The notes beneath the pieces were generated by a model, which saw only the letters and a program-made list of their open reading frames with translations, was not told the origin of the DNA and ran no database searches. Shown here one piece after another: positions 43,847 through 53,469 of a stretch of DNA of 64,000 bases. The position numbers and the translations under genes are program-made. Source of the DNA: UBA7957 sp965224675 (lineage in GTDB: Bacteria; Pseudomonadota; Gammaproteobacteria; Granulosicoccales; Granulosicoccaceae); contig CBDDAA010000002.1 in the NCBI GenBank assembly GCA_965224675.1, positions 558,001-622,000 of the forward strand, written 5' to 3'. How positions within the stretch are numbered: the first letter of the stretch is position 1; the number at the start of each line of letters is the position of its first letter.

Positions 43847-45160
43847 TTAACGCAAATGCGGAGACCACGAAGGTTCCCTGACATCACCCTCTGTTAAGCT
43901 GATGCGTTGTTTTACATTTCCATCAGTTGATACAGCGCCCAAAACCCCCCGACCGTTTGATTCGGAAGCATATATAATCATACTTCCATTGGGTGCAAAG
44001 CTGGGTGATTCATCCAGGCTTCCATCGGTCACTACACTCATCAAACCCGTTGGGCGATCAATGATAGCAATACGATACTGCCCCCCTTCACCATGCACTA
44101 AAGCAATGGAATTTCCATCATTAGAGACACTCGGACTCGCATTATACCGGCCCTCAAAGGTGATTCTGTTAGCCCTGCCGCCCGTAACAGGAACTTCATA
44201 AAGCTGCGGTGAACCACTGCGATCAGAGGTAAATACGAGGGTATCATTATCCACCCAGGCAGGTTCGGTATCAATCGATCCGTTTTTAGTCACCTGTGCA
44301 ACCTGACCACTGTCTACATCTATAATGAAGATCTCAGGATTACCTGTATGAGAGAGCACTGTAGCCAGTTTTTTCCCATCGGGACTCCAGGCAGGGGCAC
44401 CGTTAATACCACTTCTGGATATTAATTTTTTGCGGCTGCCATCACGCGTATCCTGAATATAAATAGCTGAACGTTTTTTATTTTCGAACGACACATAAGC
44501 AATACGTCGCGCATCCGGCGCCCAGGCAGGAGACATTAAGGGTCTTTTTGACGTTAATACGGCAACAGGTGCGTTACCGTCGGAATCAGCAACCTGCAAT
44601 CTGTAAGTGCGGTTCTTCGGATCTCCTTCAGCAGATATATAGGCTATCTGAGTATTAAACGCGCCCTTTTCCAGCAATATTTTTTCGTACACAATATCGG
44701 ATATTTCATGGGCGGCTTGTCTTAATCGCCCATTTTGTACCGTCAGGTTATAGCCTGTAATATGTTTTTGTCTGACAACATCGAGCAATTGAAACTGTAC
44801 TTGAAAGGTTTTATTCTGCACTTGGGTGACTTGACCTATTAACAGGTAATCAACACCGGACAAACGCCAATTTCCGTATTTAACTTGCGCCCCACTTACT
44901 GGCTGAGCAACAAGGTCTTGCCTCTCTAACGGATTAAATCGCCCACTTCGTTTTAGATCAGAACTGATTACAGCCGCCACATCTTCGGGCACGTCGCTTT
45001 CTCCCTTCCAACCAAAAGGCACAATCGCAACGGGCAGCGCACTCTGACCAGCATGGGTGATTTCGATTTCCATCACCGCGTTACCCGCTGCCGGTATTAG
45101 CAAAATAAGCAGCAACAGGGAGTTAAATATTTTATTCACGTACTCACCACTCTTAACCAT
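43847..45160 (-). CDS. tolB: Tol-Pal system protein TolB
   Basis: Periplasmic beta-propeller protein of 437 residues that binds Pal and the TolA C-terminal domain. It has a signal peptide, an N-terminal alpha/beta domain and repeated propeller blades of the kind SPAWAPDARRIAYVSFE, PAWSPDGKKLATVLS and PSFAPNGSMIIYAS. The ATG directly abuts the tolA stop. A GTG seven codons in would also give a good signal peptide. Confidence 0.95.
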   Translation of the reverse strand: MVKSGEYVNKIFNSLLLLILLIPAAGNAVMEIEITHAGQSALPVAIVPFGWKGESDVPEDVAAVISSDLKRSGRFNPLERQDLVAQPVSGAQVKYGNWRLSGVDYLLIGQVTQVQNKTFQVQFQLLDVVRQKHITGYNLTVQNGRLRQAAHEISDIVYEKILLEKGAFNTQIAYISAEGDPKNRTYRLQVADSDGNAPVAVLTSKRPLMSPAWAPDARRIAYVSFENKKRSAIYIQDTRDGSRKKLISRSGINGAPAWSPDGKKLATVLSHTGNPEIFIIDVDSGQVAQVTKNGSIDTEPAWVDNDTLVFTSDRSGSPQLYEVPVTGGRANRITFEGRYNASPSVSNDGNSIALVHGEGGQYRIAIIDRPTGLMSVVTDGSLDESPSFAPNGSMIIYASESNGRGVLGAVSTDGNVKQRISLTEGDVREPSWSPHLR

Positions 45161-46747
45161 TTAGCTTTCCGGTCTGAAGAAAATTTCAATCGTTCTGTCG
45201 AACACTCGGGGGTCAGGCGCACTGGGCAATGGAGATGCCTTTAATATTGCCGCTTCCACTGATCGACGTAATTGCTCCCCCCCACCTGTACAACGCTTGA
45301 CATTAACATTCACAATATCACCACTGGGTATTTGCGTAACCACAACATCGCAACCCACTTCACCGCCATTGCCGGATAGCCCGGGGGGCTTAACCCAGTT
45401 GCGTGCAACCTTGCGCTGAATTGTCTGCTTGTATTTATTTTGTAACGATATCAGCCGCCTTACCAATCGCTGTCTGGCTTCTTCAGTTTTCGCCCGTCTT
45501 TCAGTTTGTTCTTGTTTTAAACGTTGTGCATCAGCAGTTCTTTGAGCCTCTTCAGCCTTGCGCTTCTGCTCGGCTTCAACTTTTTTTCGAATCTCTTCAG
45601 CTTTGCGTTTTTTCTCGGCTTCGGCTTTTTTGCGTACCTCTTTAGCCTTACGTTTTTTCTCGACTTCGGCTTTTTTCCGAGCCTCGTTAGCCTTACGTTT
45701 TTTCTCGACTTCGGCTTTTTTCCGAGCCTCGTTAGCTTTGCGTTTTTTCTCGACTTCGGCTTTTTTCCGAGCCTCGTCAGCTTTACGTTTTTTCTCGACT
45801 TCGGCTTTTTCCCGAACCTCTTCAGCTTTACGTTTTTTCTCGACTTCGGCTTTTTTCCGAACCTCTTCAGCTTTACGTTTTTTCTCAGCTTCGGCTTTTA
45901 CCCGAACCTCTTCAGCTTTACGTTTTTTCTCAGCTTCGGCTTTTACCCGAACCTCTTCAGCTTTGCGTTTTTTCTCAGCTTCGGCTTTTACCCGAACCTC
46001 CTCAGCTTTGCGTTTTTTCTCAGCTTCGGCTTTTACCCGAACTTCCTCAGCTTTACGTTTTTTCTCTTCAGCCTTTTTCTTTTCTATTGCTTGTTTTATC
46101 CGCTCCTGCTCAATTTTTTTTTTTGCCGCTTCTCGCTCACGTCTTAATTCTTCGGCCCGCCTGGCTTCTTCATCAGCGCGTCGCTTCAATTCTGCCAGTC
46201 GCGCCTCCTCCTGTTTGCGCTCAAGCGCTATCTTCTCCAGTTCACGCTCTCGCTCAAGCCGATCCTGCTCAGCCTGGAGCCTTTCACGCTCAATCTCCGC
46301 CTTACGTTTTGCTGCAATGGCTTCTTGTTGCAGCGCTTCCAATTTACGTTGTTCTTCGAGTCTCCTTTCTTCTTCCTTTAAGGCATCCAGGCGCAGCTGA
46401 TCTTGTTCTATTTCCTTACGTTGTCGTTCTTGTTCCTGGCGAGTCAGTCGTAGCTTTTCTTCTTCAGATTTGCGGTTTTGCTCAAGCTCCTTGAGTCGCT
46501 GCTCTTTATCAATTTGTTCTTGTTCATGGGCATTTTTTTTCGATTCTTCGAGTTGCTGTAAGCGTTCTATTTCTTTGAGAATATCGGCTTCATCAACAAC
46601 TAATGCCTGAATAGGTTCCACTTCCTGTTTAAGCCGGTTTGAATTCAGATTTTTGCCAACACCCACAACCAACAATAAGGCCAAGGCCGCATGTGCCACT
46701 ACCGATATAATGACTGCAATTGGATATGCGCCTATCAGTTTCCACAT
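45161..46747 (-). CDS. tolA: Tol-Pal system protein TolA
   Basis: Inner-membrane protein of 528 residues that spans the periplasm. One N-terminal helix (AVIISVVAHAALALLLVVGVG) is followed by a very long charged helical domain II rich in Lys, Glu and Ala, and a C-terminal domain III (ISLQNKYKQTIQRKVARNWVKPPG). Domain II includes eleven tandem 15-residue repeats, making the protein longer than E. coli TolA (421). It transmits proton-motive force from TolQR to TolB-Pal. Confidence 0.95.
   Translation of the reverse strand: MWKLIGAYPIAVIISVVAHAALALLLVVGVGKNLNSNRLKQEVEPIQALVVDEADILKEIERLQQLEESKKNAHEQEQIDKEQRLKELEQNRKSEEEKLRLTRQEQERQRKEIEQDQLRLDALKEEERRLEEQRKLEALQQEAIAAKRKAEIERERLQAEQDRLERERELEKIALERKQEEARLAELKRRADEEARRAEELRREREAAKKKIEQERIKQAIEKKKAEEKKRKAEEVRVKAEAEKKRKAEEVRVKAEAEKKRKAEEVRVKAEAEKKRKAEEVRVKAEAEKKRKAEEVRKKAEVEKKRKAEEVREKAEVEKKRKADEARKKAEVEKKRKANEARKKAEVEKKRKANEARKKAEVEKKRKAKEVRKKAEAEKKRKAEEIRKKVEAEQKRKAEEAQRTADAQRLKQEQTERRAKTEEARQRLVRRLISLQNKYKQTIQRKVARNWVKPPGLSGNGGEVGCDVVVTQIPSGDIVNVNVKRCTGGGEQLRRSVEAAILKASPLPSAPDPRVFDRTIEIFFRPES
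45539..46033 (-). repeat. Eleven tandem 45-bp repeats in tolA
   Basis: Each unit encodes K-A-E-(A/V)-E-K-K-R-K-A-(E/D/N/K)-E-(V/A/I)-(R/Q)-x. Eleven full units run without gaps; the ones nearest the N-terminus are almost identical, while the later ones have diverged. Such an array is prone to length change by slippage or recombination. Confidence 0.95.
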
Positions 46748-46753
46748 GACTTA

Positions 46754-47185
46754 TTACTTAGTAGGTTCTGCCAGTAAGCCAATTTTTTTTGCACCAGATT
46801 GTTGTAAGACCACCATTGCCTGCATGATCTGCCCATAATCTACATTTGTATCACCCGATACCATTACCCTTTTTTCAGGATTGAGCCGAATCACAGCGGC
46901 CGCGAGTCGTTGTACCGTTAGCTTTTCTACCGCACTTTCTGGATCTTCTCCGACATTAAGATACCATTGCCCATCACTGGTAATTGATAAAATCAAAGGT
47001 TCCTGGTCTTCAACATCAACCTCTACGGGCTTTGCGTTAGCATCAGGTAAATCGATCTCCACCCCGGTGTGTAATAATGGCGCTGTAATCATAAAGATAA
47101 CTAACAAAACCAACATAACATCGATATAAGGCACAACGTTGATCTCGGCAACCTGACGCCTAGATTTTCTATGAAATCTTGCCAT
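46754..47185 (-). CDS. tolR: Tol-Pal system protein TolR
   Basis: Inner-membrane protein of 143 residues in the ExbD/TolR family. The single helix contains the proton-conducting Asp in NVVPYIDVMLVLLVIFMIT. A periplasmic domain follows. With TolQ it forms the stator that energises TolA. It lies 16 bases after tolQ. Confidence 0.96.
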   Translation of the reverse strand: MARFHRKSRRQVAEINVVPYIDVMLVLLVIFMITAPLLHTGVEIDLPDANAKPVEVDVEDQEPLILSITSDGQWYLNVGEDPESAVEKLTVQRLAAAVIRLNPEKRVMVSGDTNVDYGQIMQAMVVLQQSGAKKIGLLAEPTK

Positions 47186-47201
47186 TTACAGGTAATCTCT
47201 T

Positions 47202-47897
47202 TTAATGGCGCTCGGACTTTTCACCGATTCGAATCGCCTGACGTTGCAAAACGGTTGAGAATTCTTCTGAGAAAGTATCATATCGATTCAGTAGCCTGTC
47301 TGCTTCTGTGGAGAGACGATTATAAAATATGACCGCCGGAATGGCTGCGAACAAACCAATCGCGGTAGCTATCAGTGCCTCTGCTATGCCCGGTGCCACC
47401 ATTGCCAGGGTGGCCTGCTGTACATTACCTAATGCGGTAAAGGCATTCATAATTCCCCAGACGGTTCCAAATAAGCCAACATATGGGCTGGTGGAGCCAA
47501 TGGTTGCTAAGAAAGTCAGGTTAAACTCAATCTGCTCCTGTTCGCGAGACACTGCAATACGCATTGCTCTGCGAGCGCCTTCCATGATGATATCGGGGTT
47601 TCCGGTTTGACGACGTAAGCGTCCAAACTCGGAGTAGCCAGCAGCAAAAATTCGTTGCAGACCAGTGAGTGAATTTCTGTGTGTATTGAGGCGCGAATAA
47701 ATATCCGTGATATCGCCTGTACTCCAAAATTCATGTTCAAATTTTTTCGATAGCTTGGCCAACTTACCATACTGACGGGATTTACCTACAATGACTGCCC
47801 ATGAAAAAACAGACGCAAGCACTAATAACACCATGACGATCTGCACGACCAGGCTGGCGTTGGCTATCAAGCGCAGGAAAGACAAATCAACAGTCAA
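47202..47897 (-). CDS. tolQ: Tol-Pal system protein TolQ
   Basis: Inner-membrane protein of 231 residues in the ExbB/TolQ/MotA family, with three transmembrane segments. The channel-forming helices include TSPYVGLFGTVWGIMNAF and GIAEALIATAIGLFAAIPAVIFYN. It overlaps the ybgC stop by 4 bases, so ybgC and tolQ are translationally coupled. Confidence 0.96.
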   Translation of the reverse strand: MTVDLSFLRLIANASLVVQIVMVLLVLASVFSWAVIVGKSRQYGKLAKLSKKFEHEFWSTGDITDIYSRLNTHRNSLTGLQRIFAAGYSEFGRLRRQTGNPDIIMEGARRAMRIAVSREQEQIEFNLTFLATIGSTSPYVGLFGTVWGIMNAFTALGNVQQATLAMVAPGIAEALIATAIGLFAAIPAVIFYNRLSTEADRLLNRYDTFSEEFSTVLQRQAIRIGEKSERH

Positions 47898-48295
47898 TGT
47901 TTTATAACCTCAGCAAGTTTTGCCGGTATAGGTCCCGGTCGATACGTATCAGCATTCAGGAATGCAAGCTTTATTTTTGCCGCACACAGCAAAACATTGG
48001 TTTGTGAGACAATATGATGCTCGAATAGCAAACTGGCACGACCCAACTGTGCAACGTGTGCGCTAACGTGTAACAGGTCATCCAGTCGTGCAGGTTTGTG
48101 GTAGTCGATTTCTACTTTTCGAACAACAAATAGCCGTCGTTGTTCCAACAATATTGTTGTATGTGTAAATCCGAGTGAGCGCAAATACTCGGTACGCGCA
48201 CGCTCCATATACTTAAGGTAGTTGGCGTAGTAAACAATTCCACCGCTATCTGTATCTTCATAGAAAATACGAACTTCAATTTTGAAACCTGACAC
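47894..48295 (-). CDS. ybgC: Hotdog acyl-CoA thioesterase YbgC
   Basis: A 133-residue thioesterase of the Tol-Pal operon, acting on short-chain acyl-CoAs or acyl-ACP. The catalytic motif YEDTDSGGIVYYANYLKYMERARTE is complete, with the Asp of TDSGGIVY. It is the first gene of the operon, coupled to tolQ. Confidence 0.95.
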   Translation of the reverse strand: MSGFKIEVRIFYEDTDSGGIVYYANYLKYMERARTEYLRSLGFTHTTILLEQRRLFVVRKVEIDYHKPARLDDLLHVSAHVAQLGRASLLFEHHIVSQTNVLLCAAKIKLAFLNADTYRPGPIPAKLAEVIKH

Positions 48296-48478
48296 AGTGC
48301 CTCGGGATTATAAAGCGCTAATCGATATGATAGGTTATTCAGATAGTTAAAGGAATAATATCTGCTTATTTATAATTATTTTTTCTGCCAAAGCAATTAT
48401 TTTTAGACGTTTTTGGAATATGACCATCAGGCAAGATGTAAATACCGCCCCTCTGAATCATTTGCCAGGGGTTCATTT

Positions 48479-49519
48479 TCAAGTTGAAAACAGTTTGTCT
48501 TGTTGAATCTTACCGTCATTAGGCTGCTGAAAACCTAAATGAAGATAGGTAGATGACGTAGCGATGCGTCCACGCGGTGTGCGCATTAACAAACCTTGCT
48601 GAATCAGGTATGGTTCTATTACATCTTCAATCGTTCCGGTTTCCTCGCCAATGGCAGCACCTAAGTTATCGACCCCCACAGGACCGCCATCAAACTTCTC
48701 AATGATGGCCATAAGTAGTTTTCGATCCATATTATCCAGCCCCATGGAATCAACATCGAGCATGTCCAGCGCACTATCGGCTATGTCACGGGAAATAATG
48801 CCCGCATTTTTAATATCGGCATAATCGCGAACCCGACGTAATAATCGATTGGCGATACGCGGTGTGCCACGTGATCGTCGAGCGACTTCGTAACCACCGG
48901 CATCATCAATGTCAACACCAAGAATATGCGCTGAACGCTGAATAATGCTGGCAAGGTCTGCGGTTTCATAAAATTCCAGGCGCTGAACAATGCCAAAACG
49001 ATCGCGCAGAGGTGATGTCAATAAACCGGCCCGCGTAGTCGCACCGATTAATGTAAATGGTGGTAAATCGAGCTTTATTGAGCGCGCCGCCGGACCCTCA
49101 CCAATCATGATATCCAACTGATAGTCTTCCATTGCCGGGTATAATACTTCTTCTACAACCGGACTTAGGCGATGAATCTCATCGATAAACAAAACATCAT
49201 TTGCTTCGAGATTAGTTAACAGTGCAGCCAAATCTCCCGGACGCTCCAATACCGGCCCGGATGTATGTCGCACAGCGACATTCATTTCATTAGCAACGAT
49301 ATTTGCGAGCGTGGTTTTACCCAAACCAGGCGGGCCAAAAATCAACACATGATCCAATGCCTCTCTGCGACGACGTGCGGCAGGAATAAATATGTTCATT
49401 TGCTCAACCACAACCGGCTGCCCTTGATACTCCTCAAGCGTCTTGGGTCGCATGGCACGTTCATGTATATCTTCTTGCGGTTTTACAAGAGGTGTAATCA
49501 TTCGTTCATCATTTTGCAT
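48479..49519 (-). CDS. ruvB: Holliday junction branch-migration helicase RuvB
   Basis: AAA+ motor of 346 residues that drives branch migration of Holliday junctions with RuvA. Walker A is FGPPGLGKTT at 61-70, Walker B is LFIDEIHRL, sensor 1 is IGATTRAGLL, and a C-terminal winged helix contacts DNA. Normally ruvA and ruvC are directly upstream; here a kinase gene is there instead, so ruvAC must lie elsewhere. The order ruvB-ybgC-tolQ is otherwise typical. Confidence 0.97.
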   Translation of the reverse strand: MQNDERMITPLVKPQEDIHERAMRPKTLEEYQGQPVVVEQMNIFIPAARRRREALDHVLIFGPPGLGKTTLANIVANEMNVAVRHTSGPVLERPGDLAALLTNLEANDVLFIDEIHRLSPVVEEVLYPAMEDYQLDIMIGEGPAARSIKLDLPPFTLIGATTRAGLLTSPLRDRFGIVQRLEFYETADLASIIQRSAHILGVDIDDAGGYEVARRSRGTPRIANRLLRRVRDYADIKNAGIISRDIADSALDMLDVDSMGLDNMDRKLLMAIIEKFDGGPVGVDNLGAAIGEETGTIEDVIEPYLIQQGLLMRTPRGRIATSSTYLHLGFQQPNDGKIQQDKLFST

Positions 49520-49634
49520 TGCTTTGGGTCAGGAGAGTTAAGTGTCTCAGTTAGTGTACTTTATTTTATGAGGAAGTGTCTCAAGTTGCCAAGACACAGG
49601 GGGAGTGACTCAATCGAATCAGCGTAAAATGGTT

Positions 49635-51092
49635 TTACTCTTCAAGCTCAATATCGAGTTCAACTTTATCAGGATTGGTCATTTTTTGGACTAATGATTC
49701 CGATATATGCTTGTAATAATGTAGATGCACTACTGCGGATAACTCACCTAAAAATTCGGGACCAACAGATAAGACATTAACACCGGCTAAAGACGTAACC
49801 TGCTCAGGACTGAGGTCATTGTGAATAAATCCAAATTCCCCGAATACATCCCCCTTGCCTAACACACGAATAACATTCCCGTTACGCCTTACAATAACAA
49901 CACCCTGGGTAATCACACTGAATATACGGGTTGATCCGCCTTCATCGATCAGTAAATCACCCGCTAAGAATGTTTGAGGTTTTGCCTGATTAAGAAATAC
50001 TGCAATTTCACTATCATTAAAATCATGAAAAAAGGCCAATTTTTGCAGTCTTTTTATAAATTTCCGTTGCTGATCAGACCGCTTTGCCATTATGCCCATC
50101 TGTTCTGCAATTGGGCGTAATGCATCAGCCATTGCCTTACCTGATTGATAACGCTGCTCTGGAAGTTTATGCAAGGCTTTGGCGATAACTTCTGAAAGCG
50201 CTATCGGCAGATCGGGGCGGATATCAGATAGTCTTGGGGCGATTTCACTAACAACGATACGAAATAAATCCTTAACTTTCTTGGCCTTAAATAACTGCTT
50301 CCCAGTAAGTAACTCAAATAAAACGGTTGCCAGTGAGTAAAAATCACTCGCTGGCCCCAGCGTTCTACCTCTAATCTGTTCTGGTGACATATAGTTTGGC
50401 GTGCCAAGCGTTGGACCGATTGCACCCATGTCTTCATCCTTTGATGTGCTGACGGCTATACCAAAGTCGAGCAGTTTGACCGAGCCATCTTTACTTAGCA
50501 TGATATTGGCAGGTTTAATATCGCGATGGACGATGCTATGCTGGTGTGAGTAATCAAGTGCTTCACAGCAATCTATAATCACTTCAATTGCACGAAACGG
50601 CGGGAGTAATTTCTGCCCCTTACCGACCGCTTTAAGCGAGTAGCCTAAAACAGATTCCATCACCAGATAATTGAGGTTCGATTCCTGCCCTGCATCATAG
50701 ACAGTAACAATGTTTGGATGCTTCAGTCGTCCACCTGCTGAAATTTCAGTCATAAACGCACGTTGCGCGCCGGGTACTTTTCCGGTTGACGCATCAGCCG
50801 TTCCAATTTGTGACAGTTTTATAGCAACAACACGATTTAGTGCTTCGTCACGAGCCTTGAAAACAATGCCGCAAGTGCCGCTACCCAGCTTCTCACCTAT
50901 CGTATATTTGGATACTTTCTTGGGAACTTCAAAATCCAGAGCTTTAATGGGTTTATCGACTGCTTTGGATTTTGCCTCTTCCTTGTTTTTCGCTGCCACA
51001 GGGTCGGGATTTCGCTTTTCTGGCGAAACCTCTTCAACATTCTGATTTTTCTCAGAACGCGCCACTATGACCGGCTTTACTAGATTATTCAT
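49635..51092 (-). CDS. Ser/Thr protein kinase with a C-terminal cyclic-nucleotide-binding domain
   Basis: A 485-residue cytoplasmic protein. A charged N-terminal tail (1-60) precedes a Hanks-type kinase with a glycine loop (LGSGTCGIVFKA), Lys92 (VVAIKLSQ), the catalytic HRDIKPAN (Asp191) and DFG (Asp209). Residues about 360-470 form a cNMP-binding-like domain (FLAGDLLIDEGGSTRIFSVITQGVVIV, LGKGDVFGEFGF). No transmembrane helix is seen. Its ATG overlaps the mpl stop by 4 bases, tying it to cell-wall recycling. The substrate is unknown and the binding pocket lacks a clear Arg, so cyclic nucleotides may not be the ligand. Confidence 0.88.
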   Translation of the reverse strand: MNNLVKPVIVARSEKNQNVEEVSPEKRNPDPVAAKNKEEAKSKAVDKPIKALDFEVPKKVSKYTIGEKLGSGTCGIVFKARDEALNRVVAIKLSQIGTADASTGKVPGAQRAFMTEISAGGRLKHPNIVTVYDAGQESNLNYLVMESVLGYSLKAVGKGQKLLPPFRAIEVIIDCCEALDYSHQHSIVHRDIKPANIMLSKDGSVKLLDFGIAVSTSKDEDMGAIGPTLGTPNYMSPEQIRGRTLGPASDFYSLATVLFELLTGKQLFKAKKVKDLFRIVVSEIAPRLSDIRPDLPIALSEVIAKALHKLPEQRYQSGKAMADALRPIAEQMGIMAKRSDQQRKFIKRLQKLAFFHDFNDSEIAVFLNQAKPQTFLAGDLLIDEGGSTRIFSVITQGVVIVRRNGNVIRVLGKGDVFGEFGFIHNDLSPEQVTSLAGVNVLSVGPEFLGELSAVVHLHYYKHISESLVQKMTNPDKVELDIELEE

Positions 51093-52477
51093 AGCGCTGA
51101 CAGCATTACCGAAATTTTCTCATGTATCCCATGAAATGCCCCGTTAGACATAATGATGATGTGATCGCCAACCTGCACACGTTGACGAAGACTATCAACG
51201 ATATCGTCAATAACTGAGATCATTTGTATCTGATGCCATTCATCATTCAAAACCATTTTTCTCAAGTCTAATAAATCATTTTCCCTGGCAGCGTAAATTA
51301 CTGCAAAATCAGCAACTTTTAAAGCATTGAGTAGTTTTTCCCTATGATACCCCATCCGCATGGTATTGGAACGCATTTCAAGTAACGCGTAGATTTTTTC
51401 CTGACCCACTGTTGACCGAAGCCCTCGCAGTGTTGTTTCAACGGCTGTGGGATGATGGGCAAAATCATCATAAACCGTTACACCCGATTCCCGCGCTATA
51501 ACTTCCATACGACGTTTAACGCCACTAAACGTTTTGATTGCATCCACCGATATTGTTACCGGCACACCCGCATGGCGGGCGGCTGCGATTACTGCCAACG
51601 TATTGAGTATACCGTGTCTTCCTTCCATTGATCCAACCACAGGTTGCGCTTCACCTTCAGGGGTAATGCAATCAAACTCCCGGCCATCATGCTCATTTTC
51701 AGTCTTACCTGACCAAGTTTGCCCAGTTTCGGATTTGTCGTCCACATTGACCCCAAAATACTCGAGTTGGCTCCAGCAACCTAAGTCCAGCGTTTCCCGC
51801 AAATTGGGCTCCTCGGTATTGACCAGTAATAAACCTGACTGGGGAACTGTTCTTATCAGGTGATGAAACTGGGTCTTGATTGCATCAATATCAGAAAATA
51901 TATCAGCATGATCAAATTCGAGATTATTCAAAATTAAAGTACGTGGATGATAATGCACAAACTTCGAGCGTTTATCGAAAAAAGCCGTGTCATATTCATC
52001 CGCTTCAACAACAAAAAACGCTGTCGAGCCCAATCGGGCTGAGCAATCAAAATTATTCGGAACACCGCCAATTAAAAAACCAGGATGCATTCCTGCTTCT
52101 TCCAGCACCCAGGCTAATAAGCTACTGCAGGTGGTTTTTCCATGTGTACCTGCAACACCTAATACCCATCGGTTTTGAAGAACATTTTCGGCTAACCACT
52201 GTGGACCTGACTTGTAGGGTAATCCGCGATCCAGTATTGCCTCTACCTCGGGGTTACCACGTGAAAGTACGTTTCCTATCAATACCAAATCAGGTTCTGA
52301 GTCGAGGTTTTTTGCTGCATAACCCTCCATCAATGTGACACCAACCTGTTTCAGCTGATCACTCATCGGAGGATAAACATTAGCATCTGAACCCGTTACT
52401 TTATGTCCCAGCTCGCATGCCAATTGTGCGATGCCTGCCATGAACGTACCGCAAATTGCAGAAATGTGAATATGCAT
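51089..52477 (-). CDS. mpl: UDP-MurNAc:L-Ala-gamma-D-Glu-meso-DAP ligase
   Basis: Murein-tripeptide recycling ligase, 462 residues, of the Mur ligase family. The start MHIHISAICGTFMAGIAQLA is typical of Mpl, so the ATG at 52477 is chosen over an upstream TTG. The ATP loop is AGTHGKTTCSSLLAW, and the central domain shows FFVVEADEYDTAFFDKRSKF. It joins tripeptide from old peptidoglycan to UDP-MurNAc. It is translationally coupled to the kinase gene. Confidence 0.95.
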   Translation of the reverse strand: MHIHISAICGTFMAGIAQLACELGHKVTGSDANVYPPMSDQLKQVGVTLMEGYAAKNLDSEPDLVLIGNVLSRGNPEVEAILDRGLPYKSGPQWLAENVLQNRWVLGVAGTHGKTTCSSLLAWVLEEAGMHPGFLIGGVPNNFDCSARLGSTAFFVVEADEYDTAFFDKRSKFVHYHPRTLILNNLEFDHADIFSDIDAIKTQFHHLIRTVPQSGLLLVNTEEPNLRETLDLGCWSQLEYFGVNVDDKSETGQTWSGKTENEHDGREFDCITPEGEAQPVVGSMEGRHGILNTLAVIAAARHAGVPVTISVDAIKTFSGVKRRMEVIARESGVTVYDDFAHHPTAVETTLRGLRSTVGQEKIYALLEMRSNTMRMGYHREKLLNALKVADFAVIYAARENDLLDLRKMVLNDEWHQIQMISVIDDIVDSLRQRVQVGDHIIIMSNGAFHGIHEKISVMLSAL

Positions 52478-52749
52478 AAAACTAAAGCGTTCCAATAGTG
52501 GGAGCGTGCCCAGAGTTAGTCGATTGCAGACCAACAGCCGTCACACACTGGAAAATTGTATGTCTTAGGATATTTTAGACACTATTTAACACGATGCTCA
52601 TCTGCAAGGATTCGTCTTCTGATCTAAAAATATTTTTCACAAAAATCTGATCCTGAATCGAGGGCCGTTCTTAATTAAATTAACCGCGTTGTTGGGCCTG
52701 AAAATGCACCCGATAAGGCAGGACGGAGTGCTAGCAAAATATTCTGCAC

Positions 52750-53250
52750 TTATGAGGGGAAAACCAGCTGTGAGAGATTGATGACGGTGAACACATAAAT
52801 AACTGCCGCAAGAATGCCTTTCATTTGATTAAGCTCAAATGTATTTCGAAATATATAGGCGCATAAAGCCAGGCTCCAGCCAAATAAAAATATAAAAAAC
52901 AAACTGGCAATACTGGAAAGTGTCTGCTCTGAATCCAGGCTCATCAGGACTGGGATCGCAATGACATTGATGACGGAACCAGACCCGATCAACGCACTGA
53001 ATGCCTGATTAAAACGATTCAGACGTTTTTGATAGTACAAGGCGCCATAGAAAAATAATGCTGAAATAATCAAATCCAGCAGCGCCTGAAGCACGGCTTG
53101 GGAGAAGCCTGTTTTACTGATTGTTGCCATGACGTAGGTAGCAAGGGCAAAAACCATGGCAACTACCAGCGTATTGGTATCCTCCTTCAAATCCTGAGGC
53201 TTACCCTTGAATAAGGCTATAGCAATAAATTTTTTTATGACTTCAAGCAA
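52750..53250 (-). CDS. Hypothetical membrane protein, Yip1-like layout
   Basis: An uncharacterised 166-residue protein with about five hydrophobic segments and a short cytoplasmic N-terminus (LEVIKKFIAIALFKGKPQDL). The layout recalls small Yip1-domain proteins, but I cannot assign a family with confidence. It is monocistronic, divergent from pyrC and about 270 bases beyond mpl. Confidence 0.65.
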   Translation of the reverse strand: MLEVIKKFIAIALFKGKPQDLKEDTNTLVVAMVFALATYVMATISKTGFSQAVLQALLDLIISALFFYGALYYQKRLNRFNQAFSALIGSGSVINVIAIPVLMSLDSEQTLSSIASLFFIFLFGWSLALCAYIFRNTFELNQMKGILAAVIYVFTVINLSQLVFPS

Positions 53251-53469
53251 TTATCTAATCCTCGCTCTTGATTTGAATAGAATTATAATCGTCATTATAT
53301 CTGATCACACTGAATACCATGCGCATACACATGCTGGCATAATACGCGAAATAACCGGCAGAAAAATGCAGTGGCGTGGGTATTTTTTAGCGCACAAGTT
53401 AAATTTTAAAAGATCTGACGGTGTGAAATAATTCGCCCAATCAACCTATTTTTCTGGAATAGTGAAACC

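Noticed and set aside
45524..46494. Plus-strand open frames of 207 and 280 codons opposite tolA
   Set aside because: Antisense shadows of the 45-base repeats; low-complexity Phe/Ser peptides, and the real gene is tolA.
53207..53431. 74-codon plus-strand frame upstream of pyrC
   Set aside because: It overlaps the start of the minus-strand membrane protein gene and lacks a ribosome binding site.
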